Shown one piece after another: positions 1-7,717 of a DNA stretch of 64,000 bases (position 1 is its first letter; every line of letters begins with the position of its first letter). A program made the position numbers and the translations under genes. The DNA comes from an uncultured Comamonas sp. Its GTDB lineage: Bacteria; Pseudomonadota; Gammaproteobacteria; Burkholderiales; Burkholderiaceae_C. Location of the stretch: the NCBI GenBank assembly GCA_947306475.1, contig CAMZGS010000001.1, forward strand, positions 124,001-188,000. Direction: 5' to 3'. Below the pieces are notes generated by a model. It searched no databases. It was not told the origin of the DNA and saw only the letters and a program-made list of their open reading frames with translations.

Positions 1-782
1 AGGGATTTCACCCTCGCATGTGCCTGCGTGTATTGGATGCGCTCGCGCAGGCCACGCAGTGAGATGCTGGGCAGGGGGGTGCGGTCTTCCATGAGGAAAC
101 CGTTGGCTGCGGCCAGTTTCTGCAGGGTGGCGGTGTTGAAGTAGTACAGGTGGGGGGAGGGCAGACCGAGCTGCCACATTCTTTCGAATGCGCCGGGCTG
201 CTTCAGGCGGGCGAGTGTTCTGGACAGGCGGTAGAAGAGGCCTTCGCTGTCCGGTGCGTTGACGACGATGTAGCCGCCCTCGTGCAGATGCTGGTGGCAG
301 CAGCGCAATACCTGGCCCACATCGGGGATGTGTTCCAGCACGTCGTTGAATACGATGATGTGAAAGCGCTCGTTTTCCTGCAGGGCATCCGGAAAGAAGC
401 CGGTGCGCACCGCCAATCCTTTGGCCTGGGCCTGGCGGGCGATAGCGTGGTCGGGCTCGATGCCTTCGGCCTGGTATTTTTCCTGTGCCTTTTGCAGGAA
501 CCAGCCGTGCGCGCAGCCGACTTCCAGCAGGGCGGGGCGCTGTGGCAGGTGGCCAGCGCAGCGCTGCTGCAGCCAGTCGAGCAGGCGGGTGAAGTTGCTG
601 GCACGCAGGTCCTGCAGGGCTGCGGCGCGCTGCGCTTCGTCGATGCTGTGCAGTTCGTTGATCCTGGGGGCGAGTGTGGATTTTTCCAGGTGGCAGTCAG
701 CGCAGAAAAAATGCCAGTTGGCCAGGCCCGGGTTCATGGGCGTGCCGCACAGGTCGCACAGGGGTGTTGCAGATGCCGGCAT
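1..782 (-). CDS. Class I SAM methyltransferase with N-terminal zinc ribbon (3' end cut by window)
   Basis: Partial gene; 260 codons are visible and the C-terminus runs off the left edge. The product starts MPASATPLCDLCG, with two CxxC-type pairs (CDLCG and CADCH, residues 9-31) forming a zinc ribbon. A Rossmann SAM-binding segment (LLEVGCAHGWFLQ) and the acidic post-motif VFNDVLEHIPD follow, as in SAM methyltransferases of sugar and O-antigen clusters. Start ATG at 782 follows the stop of the upstream glycosyltransferase by one base (TGACATG), so the two are translationally coupled. It probably methylates a nucleotide sugar or glycan, but the substrate is not readable. The family is confident; the role in polysaccharide synthesis is inferred from neighbours. 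Confidence 0.8.
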   Translation of the reverse strand, partial: MPASATPLCDLCGTPMNPGLANWHFFCADCHLEKSTLAPRINELHSIDEAQRAAALQDLRASNFTRLLDWLQQRCAGHLPQRPALLEVGCAHGWFLQKAQEKYQAEGIEPDHAIARQAQAKGLAVRTGFFPDALQENERFHIIVFNDVLEHIPDVGQVLRCCHQHLHEGGYIVVNAPDSEGLFYRLSRTLARLKQPGAFERMWQLGLPSPHLYYFNTATLQKLAAANGFLMEDRTPLPSISLRGLRERIQYTQAHARVKS

Positions 783-783
783 G

Positions 784-1746
784 TCAGTAAGGATCGGACG
801 ACAGTGGGTCTTTGGGGGTGTTGCTCACGTCGTAATGCAGAAAGGCAATCAGAAATTGCACCCCCAGGATGATGGGCAGGGCGGCCAGCATGACGGTGCC
901 GCTGGAGGCCACTTGCTGGTAAAGAATGCTTTTTGCCCAGTGGATGGCGCCAAAGATGCTGCCTGCCAGGCACAGCAGACACCCCAGCAGGCTGTACAGG
1001 CTGCCGATGTTGAAGTCTCTGACCAGGTACAGGTAGAAGTAGCGCTTGCAGAACCTGGAGATGTTCTTGAGGAAGAACTCCGGCAGGGCGTGGAGCACTT
1101 TCAGGTTGGATTCCTCGTCTTCGTAGATGGCGTCCATGGGGATGTCCCGGACCACTGCCCGGATGATGTTCAGGTGGTAGAGCATGTCGGTCTCGAAAAA
1201 ATACCGGTTTTCGATTTTTTCCAGGGGCAGGCGCTCGATGATCCGGGTGTGGATGGCGGTGTAGCCGTTGGTCGGGTCCATGCAGCCCCAGTAGCCGCAG
1301 CTTAGTTTGGTGATGAAGGACAGCGCGGCATTGCCCAGCAGGCGCACGGGCGGCATGGTGCGCAGGGATTCCGGCCGGTGGAAGCGGTTGCCCTTGGTGT
1401 AGTCCGCCAGCCCTTTGGCGATGGGGCGCACGAACGCCGGCAGCAGGGCCGGGTTCATTTGTCCATCGCCGTCGATTTTCACCACGATGTCGATGCCGTC
1501 CTGCACTGCGGCCCGGTAGGCCGTCAACATGGCGGCGCCCACGCCCTGGTTGCTGTGGTGGTAGAGCACTTGCACGCGGGTGTCCGGGCAGCGGCTGGCG
1601 ATCAGCTTGCCGCTGCCTTCGGGGCAGGCGTCGTCCACGGCATAGATGCGTTCCACTTCCGGGCCAATGGCGGCGATGACGTCCAGTATGTGTTTGTGAA
1701 CCTTGTAGCAGGGTATGGCTACGGCAATGCGTGGGCTTTCAGACAT
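784..1746 (-). CDS. GT2-family glycosyltransferase, polyprenyl-phosphate sugar synthase type, membrane anchored
   Basis: 320 aa from ATG 1746. An in-frame start further upstream at 1899 would add a Pro/Arg-rich stretch unlike the family, so I reject it. The N-terminus IAVAIPCYK and the DDACPEGSG and KIDGDGQMNP segments are the nucleotide-sugar and metal-binding motifs of the DPM1/GtrB-like branch of GT2. Two hydrophobic helices near residues 250-310 should anchor it in the inner membrane. The family transfers a sugar from a nucleotide donor to undecaprenyl phosphate. It is coupled to the methyltransferase downstream and is divergent from the ABC exporter genes. Sugar identity is unknown. Confidence 0.85.
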   Translation of the reverse strand: MSESPRIAVAIPCYKVHKHILDVIAAIGPEVERIYAVDDACPEGSGKLIASRCPDTRVQVLYHHSNQGVGAAMLTAYRAAVQDGIDIVVKIDGDGQMNPALLPAFVRPIAKGLADYTKGNRFHRPESLRTMPPVRLLGNAALSFITKLSCGYWGCMDPTNGYTAIHTRIIERLPLEKIENRYFFETDMLYHLNIIRAVVRDIPMDAIYEDEESNLKVLHALPEFFLKNISRFCKRYFYLYLVRDFNIGSLYSLLGCLLCLAGSIFGAIHWAKSILYQQVASSGTVMLAALPIILGVQFLIAFLHYDVSNTPKDPLSSDPY

Positions 1747-1955
1747 GGTGGTGGGCTTGCTGCGGCGAGCGTTGCCGGCGGTGGGTGGGTGCCTGCGGGG
1801 GATGTTTTTCAACCCATTGATTTGATTTGGGCTGTGGCTTCCCGCCTGGCGGCGTGGGGGGGCGGGGCGGGCGTCACCCCGGGGAGTGTAGTTGCTCATG
1901 GGCTGTTGCGGACTATGGCATCATGCCCGGCTTTGCTTGGCCCTGACGATTTTTG
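1747..1955. promoter_or_regulatory. Divergent intergenic region between glycosyltransferase and wzm
   Basis: 209 bp separate the start of the minus-strand glycosyltransferase from the start of the plus-strand ABC permease. The space must carry both promoters. I could not pick convincing -35/-10 boxes; the region contains C-rich and G-rich stretches. Confidence 0.4.
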
Positions 1956-2756
1956 ATGCATAGCTTGAGATCTGAAGCCGCCTGCCTGTGGCGCAGCCGC
2001 CAGTTGCTGTGGGTGCTGGTGCGTCGCGAGGTGGCTGCCCGCCACACGGGTACGGCGGCCGGTGCGCTGTGGCTTTATGCCCAGCCGCTGGCGACGCTGG
2101 CGGCCTACTTTGTGGTGTTCGATATGGTGCTGGGCATGCGCCTGGGGCCGGATGCGCCGACGGCGCGGGTCGGTGCCTTCCTGGTGGTGGGGGCCTTGCC
2201 CTGGATGGCCTGGAGCGATGCCATTCAGCGCAGCATGGGCAGTTTGCTGGAGGCCGGCGCCCTGCTGCAGAAGAATGCGCTGCCGCCCATCCTGTTTCCG
2301 GTGCGGGCGGTGCTGGCCAGCCAGGTGGTGTATGCGCCCTTGCTGGTGTTGCTGGTGCTGGTGTATGTGCCCTGGCACGGCGGCGCGCCGGCGCTGTTGC
2401 TGCTGCCGCTGGTGTTTGCCCTGATGTTTGTGGTGATGGTGTTGCTGGGCTATGTGCTGGCCGTGTTGGCGCTGGCACTGCGTGATGTGGTGCAGCTGGT
2501 GGGGTTTGCGCTGTCGCTGGGGATTTATGTGACGCCGATCCTGTTTCCGCTGAGCATGGTGCCCACCCAGGTGCGCTGGCTGCTGTGGGCCAATCCGGTC
2601 ACGCCGGTGGTGCTGGCGTGCCAGTCCCTGCTGCTGCAGGGGCAGGCGCCGCCGTGGCAGGTGTGGCCGGCGTTGCTGGCGTGGGTGCTGGTGTTGTCTG
2701 GCGTGCTGGCGGTGCTGGTGCGCCGCAGCCGCGATCAGTGGGTGGACTGGTTATGA
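1956..2756 (+). CDS. wzm: ABC-2 type polysaccharide exporter permease (Wzm-like)
   Basis: 266 aa from ATG 1956; a TTG at 1953 would add one residue. It has six or so hydrophobic segments and the ABC-2 membrane-domain layout (cytoplasmic N-terminal amphipathic part with RREVAARHTG, then TM helices starting at ALWLYAQPLATLAAYFVV). In the family it forms a channel dimer that moves undecaprenyl-linked polysaccharide across the inner membrane. Its stop overlaps the ATG of the ATPase gene (ATGA), as expected for a two-component exporter. The symbol follows the O-antigen nomenclature; a capsule (KpsM) or teichoic-like (TagG) role cannot be excluded. Confidence 0.85.
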   Translation: MHSLRSEAACLWRSRQLLWVLVRREVAARHTGTAAGALWLYAQPLATLAAYFVVFDMVLGMRLGPDAPTARVGAFLVVGALPWMAWSDAIQRSMGSLLEAGALLQKNALPPILFPVRAVLASQVVYAPLLVLLVLVYVPWHGGAPALLLLPLVFALMFVVMVLLGYVLAVLALALRDVVQLVGFALSLGIYVTPILFPLSMVPTQVRWLLWANPVTPVVLACQSLLLQGQAPPWQVWPALLAWVLVLSGVLAVLVRRSRDQWVDWL

Positions 2757-4066
2757 GCATGCAGTCGGGTGTCTTCGCCAGTGCGGCTGGTGTGCCCTGC
2801 GGGGCGCAGCCGGCCTTGTCCCTGCAGGGGGTGGGCAAGGAGTATCGGCTCTACGATTCGCCGCGCCAGCGTCTGCGCGCCCTGCTGACGGGGCAGGCGC
2901 TGCACCGCAGCCATTGGGCGCTGCGTGATGTGTCGCTGACCATGCCGCGTGGCGAGTGCCTGGGGGTCATTGGCGACAATGGCGCGGGCAAGAGCACGCT
3001 GCTGAAGCTGTTGGCCGGGACTTTGCAGCCTTCGACCGGGCGGCTGCAGGTGCATGGTCGTGTCACGGCGATTCTGGAGCTGGGGGCGGGGTTTCACCCG
3101 GAGTTCACGGGGCGCGAGAATTTGTTCTTTGCCGGTAGCCTGATGGGGTTGACGCACCAGCAGTTGGCGCAGTTAGAGCCAGAAATTGTGGAGTTTGCTG
3201 AGCTGCACGATGCCATGCAGCGGCCGGTCAAGACGTATTCATCGGGCATGGTGGTGCGCTTGGCGTTTGCGCTGGTGACGGCGGTGCAGCCGGATGTGCT
3301 GATCATCGACGAGGCGCTGGCGGTGGGCGATCAGCATTTCCAGAAGAAATGTCTGGACAGAATCTTGGCGTTTCGCAGCAATGGCTGCAGTATTTTGTTT
3401 TGCTCGCACAGCCCTTATCACATTCGCCATTTGTGCGACCGCGCCCTGTGGTTGCAGGATGGGCAGATGCAGGCGCTGGGGCCGACGGAGCAGGTGCTGG
3501 CCGCTTACGAGGCGGCCAGCCGCCAGAACAAGGCAGTTTTAGAGGGCAGCCAGAAAGCGCAAACTGCCTCTGACATGGGCATTGATGCCCAGGCAGGCGA
3601 TACGCAAGCCTTGACCACTTCGCAGCAGGCGCAGGGCGTTGATCGTGCGCACTGGCTGCAGGTGCAGGTGCTGGACTTACAACCTGGCGCAGATGCCCAG
3701 AGTTTGCCGGTGTTGCCGGGGCCTGATTTGCTGCTGGAGCTGCGGGCCCACGTGCCGGGGGATGTGCCCCCCAGCTTTGGCGTGATGCTGGAGCAGTTGC
3801 ACGGGGTGGGCATTACGGCAGTGACGATGCACAGCCAGGCAGGGGTGTTGCCGGTGCGCCAAGCGGATGGCAGCTGGGCCATGCGGTTGCGTTTTCCGGC
3901 GCTGCCGCTGTGCTCGGGTGACTATGTCATTAGTGCGTATTTGTTTGATGGCTCGGGGCTGATCGTGCTCGATGAATGGTTGCGCTTTTTGCCGCTGCGG
4001 TTTGTCTCGGCCCAGCCGTTGCCGGGGCTGGTGCATCTGCCGCATGTGTGGGAGGCGCTGCCGTGA
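2753..4066 (+). CDS. wzt: ABC polysaccharide exporter ATP-binding subunit with C-terminal Wzt-C-like domain
   Basis: 437 aa. Walker A GDNGAGKST near residue 75, signature YSSGMVVR, Walker B VLIIDEAL and H-loop CSHSPYH give a complete ABC ATPase in residues 15-250. A linker follows, then a beta-rich domain (residues ~300-437) typical of Wzt proteins that recognise the finished, often terminally modified, O-polysaccharide before export. ATG 2753 overlaps the permease stop. The stop overlaps the GTG start of the next gene (GTGA). The C-terminal domain implies that chain length and export are coupled through a terminal modification. Confidence 0.9.
   Translation: MSMQSGVFASAAGVPCGAQPALSLQGVGKEYRLYDSPRQRLRALLTGQALHRSHWALRDVSLTMPRGECLGVIGDNGAGKSTLLKLLAGTLQPSTGRLQVHGRVTAILELGAGFHPEFTGRENLFFAGSLMGLTHQQLAQLEPEIVEFAELHDAMQRPVKTYSSGMVVRLAFALVTAVQPDVLIIDEALAVGDQHFQKKCLDRILAFRSNGCSILFCSHSPYHIRHLCDRALWLQDGQMQALGPTEQVLAAYEAASRQNKAVLEGSQKAQTASDMGIDAQAGDTQALTTSQQAQGVDRAHWLQVQVLDLQPGADAQSLPVLPGPDLLLELRAHVPGDVPPSFGVMLEQLHGVGITAVTMHSQAGVLPVRQADGSWAMRLRFPALPLCSGDYVISAYLFDGSGLIVLDEWLRFLPLRFVSAQPLPGLVHLPHVWEALP
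3532..3568. repeat. Inverted repeat inside the wzt linker
   Basis: GGCAGTTT at 3532-3539 and its exact complement AAACTGCC at 3561-3568 enclose a 21-nt loop. The hairpin lies exactly in the coding region joining the ATPase to the C-terminal sugar-binding domain. It may be a relic of a small repeat insertion or a pause point between domains. Confidence 0.5.
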
Positions 4067-4983
4067 CCGCGAGGCTGCGTGCATGGGCGCAGCGCGTGCG
4101 CCGCGAAGGGCGCGATGCGCTGGAGCTGGTGTTGCTGCCCGGTTTGGCGGCGGTGTTGCCTTGGCCAGTGTGTTTTAAGTTGTTCAAGTTTTTGGCGCAT
4201 TGGCAGTGGTTGTACCGCGAGGTGGTGGATGCCGATTGCGCCCAGGCCCAGGCGCAAGGCTGGGTGCAGGATGCGCGCGGCTGGCGCTGGCAGCGGCGCT
4301 TGGTGCAGTTGGTGGACCACGCCGATCACTACTTGCATCGCACGCGCTCGGATGCCTGGCTGCGCCGCTATGTGCAGGTGCAGGGCGATTGGCTGGCGCA
4401 GGGCCCGCCTGCAATGCTGTTTACTTTTCATTGGGGTGCGGGCATGTGGGGCTTGCGCCATGCCAGCCAGGCAGGGCTGCGGGTCCATGCGTTGGCCGCC
4501 CCCGCAGAAGGCCCGGCGTTTGTGGGGCGCTGGGTGCTGCGCCGCTACGCGCAGGCGCGTTTGCGTTCGGTCGAGCAGGCGTTGCAGACGCCCCTTGTTT
4601 TAGTGCCCAAGGGCTTGCGCAAGCTGCGTGATGTGCTAGAGAAAAAAGAGCAAATATTGGCTTTGCTGGATGTGCCTCAAGACCAGGGGCAAGGTCAGGT
4701 GTGTACGCTGCTGGGCCAGCAGGTGTTGCTGTCTGCGTCGATGGTGCAAATGGCCCAGCGCCAGCAGCGCCCCTGCGTGTGGTATGTGACGGGCCTGGAT
4801 GTGCATACGGGCCAACGTTATGTGCACATCGTGCCGCTGCCCCAGGGGCTTTCAGCGCAGGAGTTGATGGACACTGTGGTGCAGGGGCTGGAGCACTGGA
4901 TGCGCGACCAACCAGCGGCTTGGCATTTATGGGGGCAGTGGCCCCGTTTTACCGCTCCTGCGCAGAGCGCGCAATCGCAATAA
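4063..4983 (+). CDS. LpxL/HtrB-like lysophospholipid acyltransferase
   Basis: 306 aa from GTG 4063, overlapping the wzt stop. The layout resembles lipid A late acyltransferases: an N-terminal hydrophobic segment, an AMLFTFHWGAGMWGLR block where the HX4(D/E) catalytic motif should lie, and a segment LLDVPQDQGQ resembling the conserved D-x-P-region. The residue five positions after the histidine is Met rather than Asp or Glu, so the catalytic dyad looks incomplete. It lies in the exporter operon, so it may acylate a lipid carrier or glycan, or be a non-catalytic relative. The superfamily is likely; the activity is uncertain. Confidence 0.65.
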   Translation: MTARLRAWAQRVRREGRDALELVLLPGLAAVLPWPVCFKLFKFLAHWQWLYREVVDADCAQAQAQGWVQDARGWRWQRRLVQLVDHADHYLHRTRSDAWLRRYVQVQGDWLAQGPPAMLFTFHWGAGMWGLRHASQAGLRVHALAAPAEGPAFVGRWVLRRYAQARLRSVEQALQTPLVLVPKGLRKLRDVLEKKEQILALLDVPQDQGQGQVCTLLGQQVLLSASMVQMAQRQQRPCVWYVTGLDVHTGQRYVHIVPLPQGLSAQELMDTVVQGLEHWMRDQPAAWHLWGQWPRFTAPAQSAQSQ

Positions 4984-5013
4984 TTGGCCCGCTGCGGGTG
5001 CGGGGGATGTCCC

Positions 5014-5883
5014 ATGAAGTTTCAGAATTTTTTTAAGAGTTTTTTCGGTCGCAGTCCTGCCGCAAGCTGGAGCGCTGAAAAAATTACCGATGCGTGGTTC
5101 CAATCGCATTTTGAATATGCAGCAGATGTGGTCCACGCGTGGTTGTCACCAGTGGTGGATATGCGTGGTGCGCGTATGCTGCAATTTGGCTGTGGGGATG
5201 GTATTACCGATCTGGCTTTGGCGTTGCGCTATGGTGCGGGGCATATTCATGGGGTGGATATTCGTCGTGAATATGAAAAGCTGCCAAAAATTGCCCAACA
5301 GCAAATCGGTTTGAGTAGGCTGCCTGAGGCGCTGAGCTTTGCCACGATTACACCGGGCACCCCCCTACAAGGAAGAGCGCAGCCTTACGATGTGTTGATG
5401 AGCTGGTCCACCTTTGAGCATGTACAGCGCGACCAGGTGTTGCCTATCTTGCAGGACTTGTATGCCTGCCTGCGCCCTGGTGGGTATTTTTTCTTGCAGA
5501 TTGAGCCGCTGTATTACTCAGCCTTTGGTTCGCATCTTGGCCGTTATGACCCAGCGCCTTGGCACCATCTGCAGGTGGACGATGATGCTTTGTGGCAGGT
5601 AATTGAGCAATGCAATGGCCCGATGCACGCCGATGAGGTCGATTTCGGATTTGAGGATTTTGGTCCTGATGGCTACAAGCGCTTTGTGTTTGAAGAATAT
5701 CGGGCGCTGAATCGCTTGACCGCCGATGAATTGGTGCAGTTGACGACGCAGGCAGGTTTTTCGGTGGTGCGTCAGGAGCGGCGCCATTATGAGCCAGCGC
5801 CTATTCCTGAGGTGTTGTTGGAAAAGTACGAGCGTGATATCTTATTGAATAATGAAATTATTCTTTTATTGCAAAAAAAGTAA
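5014..5883 (+). CDS. Class I SAM methyltransferase
   Basis: 289 aa from ATG 5014. A TTG at 4984 in frame is rejected because it adds a Cys/Gly-rich tail absent from the fold. SAM motif I is MLQFGCGDGITD, motif II acidic residue GVDIRREY, and post-motif YDVLMSWSTFEHV; LRPGGYFFLQIEP is the typical strand-4/5 region. The protein is similar in layout to methyltransferases that modify O-antigen sugars. A 30-bp gap separates it from the acyltransferase, and its stop overlaps the next gene (TAATG). AT content rises toward its 3' end, marking the edge of an AT-richer insert. Confidence 0.8.
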   Translation: MKFQNFFKSFFGRSPAASWSAEKITDAWFQSHFEYAADVVHAWLSPVVDMRGARMLQFGCGDGITDLALALRYGAGHIHGVDIRREYEKLPKIAQQQIGLSRLPEALSFATITPGTPLQGRAQPYDVLMSWSTFEHVQRDQVLPILQDLYACLRPGGYFFLQIEPLYYSAFGSHLGRYDPAPWHHLQVDDDALWQVIEQCNGPMHADEVDFGFEDFGPDGYKRFVFEEYRALNRLTADELVQLTTQAGFSVVRQERRHYEPAPIPEVLLEKYERDILLNNEIILLLQKK

Positions 5884-7715
5884 TGAATTTAGGTAAAGGA
5901 TTTATGAATAAGGGGAGATTGATTTTTAATCAATTTCCTTTATTTTTTTTCGTTCTGACATTTTGGGCGTTGATCGTTTTTCGTTGGCGTTTAAATTTGG
6001 AAAAGATCACACGGATGACGGCATGTGCATCCGATTGTCTAGTGTGGGATGTTCCTGCTTATGACCTGGGGATTTTAGGAGGAATGCTGGCCTTGATTGG
6101 CTTGGCCAAGCTATTGCCTTGGGTATTGCGCTGGCTATTGGGAATGGTTATAGCGCTGTTGGTTGTTTTTTATGTTTTGGATGTTTTTATTTACGATCTA
6201 TTCAATTTTAGGTTGCAGATCGTTGATGTTTTGAAATATGCGGGGGATATTTCTTCTAATAAAACTGTAGCTTGGCCGCGTGTGGCAAGTGTTTTTGGCG
6301 TTTTTCTATTTTCGCTTGGGCTGCTTGCCATATTTTTTGCTTTTCTGGCCATCTTTCGTGGATTCTCTAGGAATGAGATGCCAAAGCTGTTGGTATGCTT
6401 TTTGGCTTTTCCTTGCCTTGTGGGTTTGCGTTATTTGCCGCAGGAAAAAGATTATGTGCTGCAGGATCAGAATCAGGATTTTTTAAGCTCCAATCTGCCA
6501 GCAGGAGTGGATCGGGAGTTTTCGGCGGAGTTTGCAGCAAGAATGCGGGCGTTGCCTGAGCCATCGAGCATTTGCACCAAGTTTGAGGCAAATGAAAAGT
6601 CGGTGATATTGCTGGTGGTCGAGTCGTTGTCGGCCTACCAGAGTAAGAGAATGTCGGGCTTGAAAGATTGGCTGCCGGGACTGGATGCTATTGCCGATAA
6701 ATATGCCTATTTGGGCGAATTTTATGCCAATGGATTTACCACGGACGGTGGTTTGGTGGCACTTCTGACGGGCTATGTTCCGTTTCCGCAGGTCAATCGG
6801 TATCGCTCTGTGCAGGTTTTTTCTGGTTATGAAGAGTCTAGACAGGATTTCTTCAAAAAGCTTGCAAACAACGGTGTATTTAGCACTTATTTTACGTCCG
6901 CAGATTTGAATTTCCTAGGTGCTAAGTCGTGGTTGAGTGGTCTGGGTTTTGATTATATGGAGGGCCCGGAGCATGCATATTATGCAGATTTGCCCAGAGG
7001 GGTGTTTAACGATCCGGGTGATAAAGCGCTGTACAGTCGTTATCTGGATTGGCTAGATCACGAACGGGGCGGGCGACGGATTTTTTCCGTACTCCAGACG
7101 GTTACCACGCATCCTCCTTTTGTGGTGCCGGGGGCAAAAAGCGGGGAGGAAGCGGCCTTTCGTTACGCAGATGAGGCATTGGTGGAGTTTGTGCGGGAGC
7201 TGGAGGCGCGGGATTTCTTCAGCTCCGGGGTGTTGGTTATCACGGGCGATCACCGCAGCATGACGCTGCTGTCGGCTCGGGAGAAGGCGCTTCTGGGGCC
7301 GGCTGCGCCGGCGCGTATTCCGGCGGTCATTGTGGGGAATGATTTCAAGGGGCTGGGCCGCATTGACGGGCAGTGGCAGCAGACGGATGTGATTCCTTCC
7401 GTGCTGGCGGCGCTGGGGCTGGAGTCCTGCACGTCCGATTTTCAGGGGAGATTTCTGGGAGAGAGGGTGGAGCCCAGGTTCATCCTACATGCCCTGGGGG
7501 TGGAGCGTGACAAGGTGCTGGTGAAGGTGAAGGGGCACGGCAGTCCGTTTTTCGTTGTCCTGGATGGGGATGACACGCGTTGGGACAGCCCCCCGGAGGC
7601 GGTGCGGGACGATCAGGTGGTGCTGCAGGAGATCAATCGCCAGCGGGCCAGGTTGCCTGTGGTCGAGTCCAATTTCGCGCATGAGCTGTTGAAGATTTAT
7701 AGGTTGGTTCCCTGA
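5883..7715 (+). CDS. LtaS-like membrane sulfatase-fold phosphotransferase
   Basis: 610 aa. Four or five N-terminal TM helices (residues 15-185) precede an extracytoplasmic alkaline-phosphatase/sulfatase domain. Visible catalytic landmarks are VVESLSA (metal Glu), NGFTTDGG (Thr nucleophile), QTVTTHPPF and VITGDHR. Relatives transfer phosphoglycerol or phosphoethanolamine from phospholipids to glycans in the periplasm (LtaS, OpgB and EptA superfamily). ATG 5883 overlaps the previous stop; ATG 5904 has the better ribosome site (AAAGGA) and may be the true start. The 5' two thirds are clearly AT-richer than the flanks. It may decorate the exported polysaccharide. Confidence 0.8.
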   Translation: MNLGKGFMNKGRLIFNQFPLFFFVLTFWALIVFRWRLNLEKITRMTACASDCLVWDVPAYDLGILGGMLALIGLAKLLPWVLRWLLGMVIALLVVFYVLDVFIYDLFNFRLQIVDVLKYAGDISSNKTVAWPRVASVFGVFLFSLGLLAIFFAFLAIFRGFSRNEMPKLLVCFLAFPCLVGLRYLPQEKDYVLQDQNQDFLSSNLPAGVDREFSAEFAARMRALPEPSSICTKFEANEKSVILLVVESLSAYQSKRMSGLKDWLPGLDAIADKYAYLGEFYANGFTTDGGLVALLTGYVPFPQVNRYRSVQVFSGYEESRQDFFKKLANNGVFSTYFTSADLNFLGAKSWLSGLGFDYMEGPEHAYYADLPRGVFNDPGDKALYSRYLDWLDHERGGRRIFSVLQTVTTHPPFVVPGAKSGEEAAFRYADEALVEFVRELEARDFFSSGVLVITGDHRSMTLLSAREKALLGPAAPARIPAVIVGNDFKGLGRIDGQWQQTDVIPSVLAALGLESCTSDFQGRFLGERVEPRFILHALGVERDKVLVKVKGHGSPFFVVLDGDDTRWDSPPEAVRDDQVVLQEINRQRARLPVVESNFAHELLKIYRLVP

Positions 7716-7717
7716 GC

